DNA of 64,000 nt, taken from positions 124,001 through 188,000 of the forward strand of contig NZ_JAUOSF010000007.1 in the NCBI RefSeq assembly GCF_030548465.1. Direction: 5' to 3'. Below the pieces are notes generated by a model. It made no database searches and had not been told where the DNA came from. It saw nothing but the letters and a program-made list of their open reading frames with translations. Position 1 is the first letter of the stretch, and every line of letters starts with the position of its first letter. Of the stretch, positions 27,807 through 37,347 are shown one piece after another. The stretch comes from Tamlana sp. 2_MG-2023 (GTDB lineage Bacteria > Bacteroidota > Bacteroidia > Flavobacteriales > Flavobacteriaceae). The translations under genes and the position numbers were made by a program.

Positions 27807-27845
27807 AAAAAAAGGTTCCGAATATAAAACTCGGAACCTTTTTTT
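27807..27845 (-). terminator. terminator of the pyk operon
   Basis: AAAAAAAGGTTCCGA and TCGGAACCTTTTTTT form a 15-bp stem around a 9-nt loop. With A and T runs at both ends it can work in both directions; on the minus strand it ends the pyruvate kinase message. Confidence 0.85.
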
Positions 27846-27865
27846 AATATATAAAGACTATTAAT

Positions 27866-29305
27866 TTAAGCCTTATTCTTAATTTCAGTAACACGTAAGG
27901 TGTTTACCATCCCTTTCTCTTGAATTGGCATAGCGGCTAAACTAATAACCATATCACCGGCTTCTAAATAACCTTTTTCACAAGCTATAGCGTTAACATC
28001 TTCAATAGTATCATCTGTACTAACAAATTTATCGTAGTAAAACGCACGAACACCCCAAAGTAAACTTAGGCGGGTTAACAATTGTTTATTTGATGTAAAT
28101 ACTAAAATGTGACATGAAGGTCTCCAAGCCGAAATTTGAAAGGCTGTATAACCACTATTGGTTAACGTAGAAATGGCCTGAGCACTGATTTCATTGGCCA
28201 TATTAGCCGCGTGATAACAAATTGATTTTGTAATGTAACGGTTTGTACGAATATGCGGAGGCAATTGAGGCACTTGAATTAAAGCAGAGTTTTCTACACT
28301 TTTTAAAATGTCAGACATTTTTCTAATAACCTCAACTGGATATTGTCCAACAGAAGTTTCTCCTGAAAGCATTACCGCATCGGCACCATCCATTACAGAG
28401 TTGGCAACATCATTTACTTCAGCACGTGTTGGAGTTAAACTATCAATCATAGTTTCCATCATTTGCGTAGCGATAATAACTGGAATTCTGGCTTTTTTAG
28501 CACGTAATACCAATTGCTTTTGGATAAGTGGCACTTCCTCTGCAGGAATTTCTACACCCAGATCACCACGAGCTACCATTAAACCATCACAGTGTGCAAC
28601 AATTTTATCGATATTTTCAATAGCCTCTGGCTTTTCAATTTTAGCTATAATTGGAATTTTTTCATCGGTATGTTCAGCAATTAAATCACTCAACTGCATT
28701 AAATCTTCTGCATGACGCACAAACGATAATGCAATCCAATCTACTTTTAAACTAATTGCAAAAATAGCATCCTCGATATCCTTCTTAGTTAAAGCAGGTT
28801 GAGAAATATTGGTATTAGGAAGGTTTACTCCTTTTTTAGATTTTAAAGGTCCACCTTGAATCACTTTAGTTTTTACTTCAGATTTATTATCGGTAGAAAC
28901 AACTTCAAAAAGTAATTTACCATCGTCTAAAAGTACGCGTTCGCCTGGTTTAGCATCTTGAGGAAATGTTTTATATGTCATATAAACACGATCCCTAGTT
29001 CCTACAAAACGTTCACCTGTAGCAAATGTGATTTCATCACCTGGTTTCACTACAACACCATCTTCCATAACGCCTACACGAAGTTTTGGCCCTTGTAAAT
29101 CGGCAAGAATAGAAGCGGTAAAACCATATTCTTCATTTAAATCACGAATCATTTGAACACGTTCTGCAACGTCTTTATAATCGGCGTGAGAAAAATTTAT
29201 TCTGAATACGTTTGCTCCTTCTTCAAGCATACGCTTTAAAACTTCTTTAGAGCTTGTAGCAGGTCCTAGGGTAGCTACTATTTTGGTCTTTTTTGTTGTT
29301 GCCAT
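27866..29305 (-). CDS. pyk: pyruvate kinase
   Basis: A 479-aa enzyme converting phosphoenolpyruvate and ADP to pyruvate and ATP, the last step of glycolysis. Visible signatures: KIVATLGPATSS at the N-terminus, FRINFSHADY, the active-site segment IPIIAKIEKPEAIENID (catalytic Lys in KIEKPE), MVARGDLGVEIP, and VIIATQMMETMI. The C-terminal domain is complete. Its ATG overlaps the stop codon of the IPExxxVDY gene (TAATG), so both are co-translated, a gene pair conserved in flavobacteria as far as I recall. Confidence 0.95.
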   Translation of the reverse strand: MATTKKTKIVATLGPATSSKEVLKRMLEEGANVFRINFSHADYKDVAERVQMIRDLNEEYGFTASILADLQGPKLRVGVMEDGVVVKPGDEITFATGERFVGTRDRVYMTYKTFPQDAKPGERVLLDDGKLLFEVVSTDNKSEVKTKVIQGGPLKSKKGVNLPNTNISQPALTKKDIEDAIFAISLKVDWIALSFVRHAEDLMQLSDLIAEHTDEKIPIIAKIEKPEAIENIDKIVAHCDGLMVARGDLGVEIPAEEVPLIQKQLVLRAKKARIPVIIATQMMETMIDSLTPTRAEVNDVANSVMDGADAVMLSGETSVGQYPVEVIRKMSDILKSVENSALIQVPQLPPHIRTNRYITKSICYHAANMANEISAQAISTLTNSGYTAFQISAWRPSCHILVFTSNKQLLTRLSLLWGVRAFYYDKFVSTDDTIEDVNAIACEKGYLEAGDMVISLAAMPIQEKGMVNTLRVTEIKNKA

Positions 29306-29790
29306 TAGTTAAAAATTAAATTGTCTTTAGATTTCAATATGCTGGAATCAATACTGTAAGCCGTTGCAATTTGAGGTATTTTTAAAATATGATCTAAAAT
29401 ATACTTCGTTTTACTTGAACTAAATTCGCTTTCTATTTTTAAAAGAAAGTTTACAGTTTTATATTCTGGCAATAAATGAAATGTTTTTATTATTTTTTCT
29501 TGAGTGTCGAATAATGTTTCAAAATTCCGACTTTGAAACGCCTCGATTTTACAAATATTAGAGACTAAACTCCATGTTATTAATTGCTTTTCATCTTCCC
29601 ATTGGTAAATGGAATATTTAGCTTGACTGTTGCTGTAATCTAAATCTTCTTTTCTTCTTTTAAGCGTAATCCCTAAACTTTGGTTTATAAGATATGCTAA
29701 ACGATAATCTTCAAGCCTACAGTGTATACCTATTAAGGTATATGCTGTTTCCTCAAAAGCATCATCTAAAACAAATTTTTGAACAGCCAT
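29305..29790 (-). CDS. IPExxxVDY-family protein
   Basis: A 161-aa protein of unknown function. The family is named after its C-terminal motif, here IPQIATAYSID, a diverged form. Features: LDDAFEETAYTLIGIHCRLEDYRLAYLINQSLGITLKRRKEDLDY at the N-terminus, then a beta-rich middle. It is a family nearly confined to Bacteroidota and always near rnc-pyk in my recollection. Upstream of pyk and translationally coupled to it. No catalytic residues can be pointed out. Confidence 0.8.
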   Translation of the reverse strand: MAVQKFVLDDAFEETAYTLIGIHCRLEDYRLAYLINQSLGITLKRRKEDLDYSNSQAKYSIYQWEDEKQLITWSLVSNICKIEAFQSRNFETLFDTQEKIIKTFHLLPEYKTVNFLLKIESEFSSSKTKYILDHILKIPQIATAYSIDSSILKSKDNLIFN

Positions 29791-29908
29791 AACTTACATT
29801 CAAACTTCACAAAGATAATATTATATCATAGCGAAATGAAAATATTGCCCATTGTTAACAATAAACATTACTAAAACGTTGTAGTTTGATCTTAATAAAA
29901 ATAAATGG

Positions 29909-30649
29909 TTAAATCATTTTAGACATGGTACTCTGAAATGCAAAAAAGGCCCGTTTTGAGGCTTTTTCTTCAGCCTTTTTCTTTGAAGTTGCTCGCGCTT
30001 TCGCTACCACTTTGTCGTCTATGGATAACTTTACTGAAAAATGACGTAGTTCATCATTCCCAGTATCATCATAAACATTATAATTGAAAGTCTTTTTTTC
30101 CTTCTGGCACCACTCGATTAATAAACTCTTATAGCTAATTACCTTACCTTCTAAAGTTTCAATATCGACGTGCGGTATAATAACACGTTTGGTTATAAAT
30201 TTTTCACAATATTTATAACCACGATCTAAGAAGATAGCCCCTATTAAAGCTTCGAATAAATTACCGTGGATATTATCACCAAATTGGCCTGCAGGAATTT
30301 TACTTTCTACTAAATCGATAAGTTTAAGTTCTCTACCCAATTCATTTAAATGCTCTCTACTTACTATTTTAGAACGCATTTTTGTAAGGTAACCTTCATC
30401 GCCTCCAGGTACTTCAAGATATAAATGTGAGGCAATTACCGAACTTAACATGGCATCACCAAGAAACTCTAAACGCTCGTAGTTGAAAGCGTTTCCTTTA
30501 CCATCTTTGATATTCATGGATCGATGCGTAAAAGCTCTTCTATAATGCTTAATTTCTTTAGGCTTAACGCCAAGAATCTCAGTTAATCGCATAAAAAAAT
30601 TCCCGTTGCGTTTAAAACGGGAATTTAATATGTTGCGAATACTTTTCAT
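29909..30649 (-). CDS. rnc: ribonuclease III
   Basis: A 246-aa double-strand-specific endoribonuclease for rRNA and mRNA processing. The signature NYERLEFLGDAMLSSVIASHLY carries catalytic Glu and Asp (residues about 59-66), and the second acid pair lies in GNLFEALIGAIFLDRG. A C-terminal double-stranded RNA binding domain follows (SYKSLLIEWCQKEKKTFNY ... KAEEKASKRAFFAFQ). It is located directly downstream of fabF, as in many bacteria where acpP, fabF and rnc form one operon. Confidence 0.95.
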   Translation of the reverse strand: MKSIRNILNSRFKRNGNFFMRLTEILGVKPKEIKHYRRAFTHRSMNIKDGKGNAFNYERLEFLGDAMLSSVIASHLYLEVPGGDEGYLTKMRSKIVSREHLNELGRELKLIDLVESKIPAGQFGDNIHGNLFEALIGAIFLDRGYKYCEKFITKRVIIPHVDIETLEGKVISYKSLLIEWCQKEKKTFNYNVYDDTGNDELRHFSVKLSIDDKVVAKARATSKKKAEEKASKRAFFAFQSTMSKMI

Positions 30650-30747
30650 CTGAGATCTAATATACTATTTTAATGTCAGATGTAATAAACCATGTTTCAT
30701 TTTACTGTAAAAATTAATTTATCGTTATGGTTTATTGCATTCGGGAT

Positions 30748-31998
30748 TTAATCTATCTTTTTGAATACTACACAAGCGTTGTGACCGCCAAATCCAAATG
30801 TATTACTCATTGCTACTTTTACGTCGCGTTTTTGTGCCTTATTCAAGGTTAAATTTAATTCAGGATCAATTTTATCATCTACAGTTGTATGATTAATGGT
30901 TGGCGGTACAATACCGTTTTCCATAGCCAAAATAACCGATATCGCTTCAATCGCTCCAGCAGCACCTAATAAGTGACCTGTCATTGATTTTGTTGAATTG
31001 ATATTTATAGATTTCGCATGATCACCAAAAACCTCTGAAATGGCTTTAAGCTCTGCAACATCACCTAGTGGTGTAGATGTACCATGTGTATTAATATGGT
31101 CAACATCTTCAGGTTTTAAACCTGCGTTGTGCAAACAATTTTTCATTACTGCTATAACACCAATACCATCTGGATGTGGCGCTGTCATATGATGCGCATC
31201 AGAAGACAAACCGCCCCCAATAAACTCAGCATATATTTTAGCTCCTCTAGCTTTTGCATGTTCATATTCTTCTAGAATAAGTGCTCCCGCACCTTCACCT
31301 AAAACAAAACCATCACGTGTTCCATCAAATGGACGAGAAGCTGTTTCTGGGCTTTCATTTCTAGTTGATAAAGCATGCATGGCATTAAAACCACCCATTC
31401 CTGCAATAGTAACTGCTGCTTCACTACCTCCGGTAACAACCACATCTGTATGTCCTAAACGTATAGAGTTTAAGGCATCAAACATAGCGTTAGCTGAAGA
31501 AGCACAGGCAGAAACCGTTGTATAATTAGGCCCCATAAAACCATGTTTTATAGAGATGTTTCCTGGTGCAATATCAGCAATCATTTTAGGAATAAAGAAA
31601 GGGTTAAACCTTGGTGTTCCATCTCCAGAAGCGAAGTTTAAAACTTCATTCTGAAAAGTTTCTAAACCACCAATTCCTGCACCCCATATCACACCAACAC
31701 GTAATTTATCGACAGTATCTAGATCTAATTTAGAGTCTTCAATGGCCTCGTCTGCAGCTACCATAGCGTATTGTGCAAACCTGTCCATTTTTCTAGCCTC
31801 TTTTCGATCTATAAAATCGGTAACGTTAAAGTCCTTCAATTCGCAAGCGAATTTTGTTTTGAACTTTTCGGTGTCATAATACGTTATAGGCGCAGCCCCA
31901 CTTTTTCCACTCACTAGGCCATCCCAATATTCATCTTTGGTATTTCCTATTGGTGTTAAAGCTCCTAATCCTGTGACTACAACTCGCTTTAATTCCAT
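30748..31998 (-). CDS. fabF: beta-ketoacyl-ACP synthase II
   Basis: A 416-aa condensing enzyme of fatty acid elongation. The catalytic triad is complete: Cys in VSACASSANAM, His in NTHGTSTPLGD, and His in SMTGHLLGAAGA. GFVLGEGAGALILE and NTFGFGGHNACVVF are further family hallmarks. It uses malonyl-ACP delivered by the carrier encoded immediately upstream (22 nt gap). Expected to be essential and constitutively expressed from the acpP promoter. Confidence 0.96.
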   Translation of the reverse strand: MELKRVVVTGLGALTPIGNTKDEYWDGLVSGKSGAAPITYYDTEKFKTKFACELKDFNVTDFIDRKEARKMDRFAQYAMVAADEAIEDSKLDLDTVDKLRVGVIWGAGIGGLETFQNEVLNFASGDGTPRFNPFFIPKMIADIAPGNISIKHGFMGPNYTTVSACASSANAMFDALNSIRLGHTDVVVTGGSEAAVTIAGMGGFNAMHALSTRNESPETASRPFDGTRDGFVLGEGAGALILEEYEHAKARGAKIYAEFIGGGLSSDAHHMTAPHPDGIGVIAVMKNCLHNAGLKPEDVDHINTHGTSTPLGDVAELKAISEVFGDHAKSININSTKSMTGHLLGAAGAIEAISVILAMENGIVPPTINHTTVDDKIDPELNLTLNKAQKRDVKVAMSNTFGFGGHNACVVFKKID

Positions 31999-32020
31999 AA
32001 AGTATTTTGCTTGTTATTGC

Positions 32021-32254
32021 TTATTTTGCTGCTTCTATGTAAGAAATAGCTTGACCAACTGTTGCGATGTTTTCAGCTTGATCGTCTGGTATTTGAATAT
32101 CGAATTCTTTTTCGAATTCCATAATTAATTCTACAGTATCTAAAGAGTCTGCTCCTAAATCGTTTGTGAAGCTAGCTTCAGTAACAACTTCGTTCTCATC
32201 TACTCCTAATTTGTCTACGATAATCGCTTTTACTCTTGATGCAATGTCTGACAT
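32021..32254 (-). CDS. acpP: acyl carrier protein
   Basis: A 77-aa acidic four-helix protein. Ser37 in [16 protein letters not shown] is the phosphopantetheine attachment site. It carries growing acyl chains for fatty acid synthesis, serving FabF encoded next. Length and sequence are standard for the family. Leading gene of the acpP-fabF-rnc operon with a perfect -7 box 33 nt upstream. Confidence 0.97.
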   Translation of the reverse strand: MSDIASRVKAIIVDKLGVDENEVVTEASFTNDLGADSLDTVELIMEFEKEFDIQIPDDQAENIATVGQAISYIEAAK

Positions 32255-32286
32255 AACTTTTAATTTTAAAATTTTAATTTAGGCTG

Positions 32287-32294
32287 CAAAAATA
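32287..32294 (-). promoter_or_regulatory. -7 box of the acpP operon
   Basis: TATTTTTG on the minus strand fits TAnnTTTG exactly. Predicted transcription start near 32282, giving a leader of about 28 nt. Confidence 0.6.
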
Positions 32295-32530
32295 AAAAAC
32301 TTTATTTTTAAAACACGTCTTTAGTTTAAAAATGTGTCTGTAATTTACTAAAATTACTTTTAAGTATTTATATAATCGCTTCTAATTGTTAATAATTATT
32401 CTTTTTTTTGCCGCAACAAATATAAGTCTATAAGTCTGTAATCAACCTGAACTTCTTAAATAATTAACAAGAATTCTCCTAAATTGAAGCTCAAAACCGT
32501 TTACAGCAACTTTAAAACACCTTATAATAG

Positions 32531-33097
32531 ATGAAACGTATTGTAATTTTTGCATCAGGAAGTGGCTCAAATGCCGAAAATATAATCAGGTTTTTCGAAA
32601 ACAGCAATACAGCTTCAGTGGTTCAGGTACTCACCAATAATCCGCAAGCGAAAGTATTAGATCGCGCTAAAAACTTAAAAGTAAGCGCATTTTCATTCAA
32701 TAGAGTAGCCATTACAAAAACTGACGACGTTCTTAACCTATTAAAGGCGTCAAAACCTGACTTGATTGTACTCGCAGGATATCTTTGGAAATTCCCAGAT
32801 AACATTTTAAATGCATTTCCGAACAAAGTTATCAATGTACACCCTGCGCTATTACCTAAATTTGGAGGAAAAGGCATGTACGGCATGAACGTTCATCAAG
32901 CGATTGTAGAAAATAAGGAGACAGAAACAGGCATTACCATTCATTATGTGAATGAGCATTATGATGAAGGCGCTATCATTTTTCAAGCGAAATGTAAGGT
33001 CGAATCTACTGATTCTGCTGATGATGTGGCTTCAAAAATTCATGAATTGGAAATGGAACACTTCCCGAAGGTGGTGGAAGAATTGTTGAAGAAATAG
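32531..33097 (+). CDS. purN: phosphoribosylglycinamide formyltransferase
   Basis: A 188-aa folate-dependent GAR transformylase of purine synthesis. Motifs: IVIFASGSGSNAENI (phosphate-binding), LAGYLWKFP, INVHPALLPKFGGKGMYG (catalytic Asn and His), and TGITIHYVNEHYDEGAIIFQ with the catalytic Asp. It is a single-domain bacterial form. Four genes later purF encodes the first enzyme of the same pathway. It is transcribed divergently from acpP. Confidence 0.95.
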   Translation: MKRIVIFASGSGSNAENIIRFFENSNTASVVQVLTNNPQAKVLDRAKNLKVSAFSFNRVAITKTDDVLNLLKASKPDLIVLAGYLWKFPDNILNAFPNKVINVHPALLPKFGGKGMYGMNVHQAIVENKETETGITIHYVNEHYDEGAIIFQAKCKVESTDSADDVASKIHELEMEHFPKVVEELLKK

Positions 33098-33162
33098 AGC
33101 AAGTGTACTATAATAATCAGTGAGAATCTGTGAAATCTGTGCCTAGAATACAACTTAAATTC

Positions 33163-33188
33163 ATGAGATTTCCGCCTTCGCGGAAATG
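33163..33188. repeat. hairpin repeat at the rnhA start region
   Basis: TTTCCGC-CTTC-GCGGAAA (33169-33186) is a perfect 7-bp hairpin preceded by GAGA and followed by TGA. It resembles a short dispersed hairpin repeat I remember from flavobacterial intergenic DNA (GAGATTCC...GGAATGA). Its last base is the A of an upstream in-frame ATG at 33186. Confidence 0.4.
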
Positions 33189-33194
33189 AAAAAA

Positions 33195-33836
33195 ATGGCA
33201 AAACCTAAAAAGAAATATTACGCCGTTTGGAAAGGCCACAAAACAGGAGTTTTCGACTCTTGGAGCACTTGCAAATCTTTAATTAAAGATTATCAAGGTG
33301 CCCAATACAAATCATTTCCAACTTTTGAAGCTGCAAAAAAAGCCCTAGACGGTAATTATTTTGATTATGTTGGAAAGAACAAATCTTTTAAAAGCGGATT
33401 AAGTTCTGAACAACTCAAAAAAATAGGCCAACCCAATTATAATTCAATTTCAGTTGATGCCGCTTCTAGCGGAAACCCAGGCATCATGGAATACCGTGGC
33501 GTAGACACCAAAACCAAGAAACAGCTTTTTATCCAAGGGCCTTTTGAACAAGGCACCAACAATATAGGTGAATTTCTCGCACTTGTTCACGGTTTAGCTT
33601 TGCTGAAAAAAAACAACAGCAGCCGTATTATGTACACCGATTCTAGAACAGCCATGAGTTGGGTGAAAAAGAAAACCTGCAACACCAAACTAGAACGCAA
33701 CGCCAAAAACAAACCCGTTTTCGACTTAGTAGACCGTGCTGTAGACTGGCTAAAAAACAATACTTACGACACAACTATCGTAAAATGGGAAACCAAAGCA
33801 TGGGGTGAAATTCCTGCCGATTTCGGAAGAAAATAA
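33195..33836 (+). CDS. rnhA: ribonuclease H with N-terminal viroplasmin domain
   Basis: A ~213-aa enzyme that degrades RNA in RNA-DNA hybrids. Residues 1-45 (KYYAVWKGHKTGVFDSWSTCKSLIKDYQGAQYKSFPTFEAAKKAL) are the caulimovirus-VI/RNase H hybrid-binding domain. The catalytic acids are SVDAA, GEFLAL, YTDSRTAMSW and the final ADFGRK. I chose the ATG at 33195 because the alternative at 33186 lies inside a hairpin repeat and adds only three residues. This domain pair is usual in Bacteroidota. Confidence 0.9.
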   Translation: MAKPKKKYYAVWKGHKTGVFDSWSTCKSLIKDYQGAQYKSFPTFEAAKKALDGNYFDYVGKNKSFKSGLSSEQLKKIGQPNYNSISVDAASSGNPGIMEYRGVDTKTKKQLFIQGPFEQGTNNIGEFLALVHGLALLKKNNSSRIMYTDSRTAMSWVKKKTCNTKLERNAKNKPVFDLVDRAVDWLKNNTYDTTIVKWETKAWGEIPADFGRK

Positions 33837-33964
33837 CATTCACGAAGACAATCATTTATTGGTGGTTTCGCGGTATAAGCAGATTTAACTTTATTGGAAA
33901 CAATCAGAATTATAGGGGATTGAAAAAAACTTAATCTATACTTAATTTTTTGTATCTTTAAATT

Positions 33965-34135
33965 ATGAATAAGATATGGTATAACGATAGAGACTTAATG
34001 CAACAGCTAGCAATAATTCCACCTGTTTTGTTGTATGGGCTGTATTTTTCCAAAGCATTTAAAAATTATGAAAAGTCAATTTTTGTTTTATTCTATGTAT
34101 TTCTATTTCTCTCTTTTATTATAATATTTCATTAA
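33965..34135 (+). CDS. small 56-aa membrane protein
   Basis: An ATG at 33965 opens a 56-codon frame ending in TAA. The peptide starts MNKIWYNDRDLMQQLAII and has two hydrophobic segments, about residues 15-29 (LAIIPPVLLYGLYFS) and 38-55 (SIFVLFYVFLFLSFIIIF), separated by KAFKNYEKS, so a helical hairpin is likely. TATCTTTA just upstream resembles a -7 box. No family is recognised. The protein-like charge distribution makes chance less likely, but homologues would be needed to confirm it. Confidence 0.5.
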   Translation: MNKIWYNDRDLMQQLAIIPPVLLYGLYFSKAFKNYEKSIFVLFYVFLFLSFIIIFH

Positions 34136-34370
34136 TCTCTTCATAAACAATATTTTCAAGAAGGCTTACGGTTAACAACTATGGCCGCCTTTGGTTGTGA
34201 CTATAAATAACCTTAATTATATTCCCTACCATATTTTTCAACTATTTTATTCAAAAACAAGCTAACCCGTTAACTGTCAATACCAACATTCATCACCTCC
34301 AAAGTAGATTACTCTCCCAAACTGAGTGCCTTTTGCCCTAAATATAATCGTTCGAATAGGCAAAAAGACT
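34136..34370. other. intergenic region before the PfkB gene
   Basis: About 235 nt with no gene or repeat that I can support; it ends in the promoter box at 34371. Confidence 0.4.
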
Positions 34371-34378
34371 TATATTTG
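34371..34378 (+). promoter_or_regulatory. -7 box of the PfkB kinase gene
   Basis: TATATTTG matches the -7 consensus. It lies inside the upstream extension of the reading frame that begins at 34326, which argues that translation starts at 34404, about 22 nt after the predicted transcription start. Confidence 0.6.
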
Positions 34379-34403
34379 CACAAAAATTATCAGGTCTCCT
34401 TAT

Positions 34404-35330
34404 ATGAGTAAATTAGTAATTGTTGGCACAGTAGCTTTTGACGCTATTGAAACGCCTTTCGGGAAAACCGATAAAATTCTAGGTGGCGCCGCAACTTTTA
34501 TTGGTCTTGCTGCCTCTTATTTTAACATTGATGCTGCTGCAGTTTCTATTGTTGGTGGCGATTTTCCTCAGGAATATTTAGATTTATTAGCAAACAAAAA
34601 GATCGACATTTCTGGTGTTGAAATCGTTAAAGATGGTAAAACCTTCTTTTGGAGTGGACGCTATCATAACGACATGAATTCTCGTGATACTTTAATCACA
34701 GAATTAAACACCCTTGCAGATTTTAACCCTGTAGTTCCAGAAGATTATAAAGATGCCGAAGTGGTTATGTTAGGAAACTTACATCCTATCGTCCAATCAA
34801 GTGTTTTAGATCAAATGACAGCCAAACCTAAAATGGTTATTTTAGATACCATGAACTTTTGGATGGATTGCGCGTTAGATGACTTATTAAACGTTATTAA
34901 ACGTGTAGACGTGATCACTATTAACGATGAAGAAGCCAGACAATTAACTGGTGAATACTCGTTATTAGTTGCAGCAGAGAAAATTCAAACGATGGGACCA
35001 AAATATGTGGTGATTAAAAAAGGCGAGCACGGTGCTTTATTATTTCATAAAGACCAAGCATTCTATGCGCCTGCCCTACCATTAAAAGAAGTATTTGATC
35101 CAACTGGTGCTGGCGATACTTTTGCAGGTGGTTTTGCTGGACATTTGGCAAAAACCAACGATTTTTCTTTTGAAAACATGAAACAAGCTGTGATTTATGG
35201 TTCAACTTTAGCATCTTTTTGTGTTGAGAAGTTTGGAACCGAACGCACACAAAATTTATCGAATGAAGAAGTTCATGAACGACTGCTTCAGTTTAAGAAG
35301 TTAACACAATTTGATATAGAATTAGCATAA
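34404..35330 (+). CDS. PfkB-family sugar/nucleoside kinase
   Basis: A ~308-aa kinase. GGAATFIGLAASYF binds the sugar side, and DPTGAGDTFAGGFAGH near residue 245 is the PfkB signature 2 with catalytic Asp. Members phosphorylate ribose, fructose, adenosine or similar; the substrate is not evident. The position between rnhA/purN and purF suggests, but does not show, a link to nucleoside or ribose use. The start at 34404 (MSKLVIVGTVAFDA) is chosen over the longer frame because the promoter covers the extension. Confidence 0.85.
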   Translation: MSKLVIVGTVAFDAIETPFGKTDKILGGAATFIGLAASYFNIDAAAVSIVGGDFPQEYLDLLANKKIDISGVEIVKDGKTFFWSGRYHNDMNSRDTLITELNTLADFNPVVPEDYKDAEVVMLGNLHPIVQSSVLDQMTAKPKMVILDTMNFWMDCALDDLLNVIKRVDVITINDEEARQLTGEYSLLVAAEKIQTMGPKYVVIKKGEHGALLFHKDQAFYAPALPLKEVFDPTGAGDTFAGGFAGHLAKTNDFSFENMKQAVIYGSTLASFCVEKFGTERTQNLSNEEVHERLLQFKKLTQFDIELA

Positions 35331-35333
35331 AAC

Positions 35334-35360
35334 AACGCGCTCGTAAAAGAGTGCGTTTTT
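35334..35360 (+). terminator. terminator after the PfkB gene
   Basis: AACGCGCTC and GAGTGCGTT pair with one G-T wobble around loop GTAAAA, followed by TTT. Begins 3 nt after the stop codon. Confidence 0.75.
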
Positions 35361-35448
35361 AATTATAAACCTTTTAGAATTCAGCATAATTCAAAAATTC
35401 AGTAAAAACAAAACCTGAATTGACGAATAAAGCGAAAACATTTATATT

Positions 35449-37347
35449 ATGAGTGATGCCTTAAAACACGAATGTGGAATAGCTGTTATCCGACTTTTAA
35501 AACCTTTAGAATATTATAAAGAAAAGTATGGCAGCGCATTTTATGGGGTAAATAAAATGTATTTAATGATGGAAAAACAGCACAACCGTGGTCAAGACGG
35601 TGCTGGTCTTGCAAGCATCAAACTAGATACAAAACCTGGAGAACGCTACATTAGTAGAGTACGTTCTATAGCACAACAACCTATTCAAGACATTTTTGCT
35701 CAAATTAACGAACGTGTTAATAACGAGTTTAAAGCACATCCTGAATATATGGATGATGTTGCTGCACAGAAAAAGAACATCCCATACATTGGTGAGGTTT
35801 TATTAGGACATGTACGCTATGGTACCTTTGGAAAAAATAGTGTTGAAAGTGTACATCCTTTTTTAAGACAAAACAACTGGATGCACCGTAATTTAATTAT
35901 GGCTGGAAACTTTAACATGACCAATGTTAAGGAACTTTTCGCTAACCTTATTGAATTAGGTCAGCACCCAAAAGAATACACCGACACCATTACTATAATG
36001 GAGAAAATTGGTCATTTCTTAGATGATGAAGTGAGCAAAATCTATAAAGAACTCAAAAAAGAAGGCTACAATAAACAACAAGCCTCTCCTCAAATTGCCG
36101 AACGTTTAAAAGTGGCTAAGATTTTAAGACGTGCAGCAAAAAACTGGGATGGCGGATATGCGATGGCAGGGCTTATTGGTCATGGTGATGCCTTTGTTTT
36201 AAGAGATCCAGCAGGCATTCGTCCAGCCTATTATTACCAAGATGACGAAGTTGTAGTTGTTGCATCAGAGCGTCCTGTAATCCAAACCGTTTTCAATGTA
36301 GACTTTGACAATGTAAAAGAATTAGACCCAGGACAAGCTATCATTATTAAAAAATCTGGCGAAGTTCGATTCAAAAAAATATTAGAACCTTTAGAAAGAA
36401 AATCATGTTCTTTTGAGCGTATTTATTTCTCTAGAGGATCGGATGCTGAAATCTATCAAGAGCGTAAAAAATTAGGTAAATTATTAATGCCTAAGGTTCT
36501 TGAGGCTATTGACAACGATACGAAAAATACCGTATTCTCATACATTCCTAATACCGCTGAAACCTCATTTTTCGGAATGATTGAAACCGCTGAAGCTTAC
36601 ATTAACGAACGTAAAACTGATGCCATTCTAAATGGCCAACGTTCATTATCGGCCGCCAAAGTAACCGAGATTTTATCGGAACGTGCTCGTGTTGAAAAAA
36701 TCGCTATTAAAGATGTTAAACTAAGAACTTTTATTACTGAAGACAGCAGTAGAGACGACTTAGTAGCGCACGTTTACGATGTGACTTATGGAGTTATCAA
36801 GCCAAATGATAATTTGGTTATTATTGACGATAGTATTGTTAGAGGAACCACTTTAAAGAAAAGTATCCTTAAAATGCTTGACCGTTTAAAACCTAAAAAG
36901 ATTATTGTAGTATCTTCTGCACCTCAAATTCGTTACCCGGATTGTTATGGTATCGATATGGCAAGGTTGGAAGATTTAATTGCCTTTAGAGCGGCTTTAG
37001 AACTACTTAAAGACCAAGGTAAATACGATATTGTTAAGGAAGTTTACGAAAAGTGTATCACACAAACAGAGTTGGCAGATAAACATGTTCAGAATTTTGT
37101 AAAAGAAATTTACGATCCGTTTACAGACGAGCAAATTTCAGATAAAATTTCAGAATTATTAAGTGATGAAAGCGTAAATGCTGAAGTTAAAATTATTTTC
37201 CAACCTGTTGAGAACCTGCATAAAGCTTGCCCTGAACATTTAGGAGATTGGTACTTTACAGGAAACTATCCAACCGTTGGAGGTAATCGCGTGGTAAACA
37301 GAGCTTTTATTAACTTTTTTGAAGGAAATAGAGAACGTGCTTATTAA
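35449..37347 (+). CDS. purF: amidophosphoribosyltransferase (long Bacteroidota form)
   Basis: A 632-aa enzyme that makes phosphoribosylamine from PRPP and glutamine, the first step of purine synthesis. An 8-residue propeptide precedes Cys9 (HECGIA), the glutaminase nucleophile. QHNRGQDGAG and LGHVRYGTFG are glutamine-domain motifs. The PRPP loop is LVIIDDSIVRGTTLKKS. It is over 100 residues longer than typical PurF, with insertions in the glutaminase half (KAHPEYMDDVAAQKKN, KKEGYNKQQASPQ) and a long C-terminus; I recall this length for flavobacteria. Monocistronic. Confidence 0.92.
   Translation: MSDALKHECGIAVIRLLKPLEYYKEKYGSAFYGVNKMYLMMEKQHNRGQDGAGLASIKLDTKPGERYISRVRSIAQQPIQDIFAQINERVNNEFKAHPEYMDDVAAQKKNIPYIGEVLLGHVRYGTFGKNSVESVHPFLRQNNWMHRNLIMAGNFNMTNVKELFANLIELGQHPKEYTDTITIMEKIGHFLDDEVSKIYKELKKEGYNKQQASPQIAERLKVAKILRRAAKNWDGGYAMAGLIGHGDAFVLRDPAGIRPAYYYQDDEVVVVASERPVIQTVFNVDFDNVKELDPGQAIIIKKSGEVRFKKILEPLERKSCSFERIYFSRGSDAEIYQERKKLGKLLMPKVLEAIDNDTKNTVFSYIPNTAETSFFGMIETAEAYINERKTDAILNGQRSLSAAKVTEILSERARVEKIAIKDVKLRTFITEDSSRDDLVAHVYDVTYGVIKPNDNLVIIDDSIVRGTTLKKSILKMLDRLKPKKIIVVSSAPQIRYPDCYGIDMARLEDLIAFRAALELLKDQGKYDIVKEVYEKCITQTELADKHVQNFVKEIYDPFTDEQISDKISELLSDESVNAEVKIIFQPVENLHKACPEHLGDWYFTGNYPTVGGNRVVNRAFINFFEGNRERAY

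Noticed and set aside
34326-34403. 26-residue N-terminal extension of the PfkB kinase
   Set aside because: The -7 box TATATTTG at 34371 lies inside it, and the kinase fold starts at MSKLVIVG.
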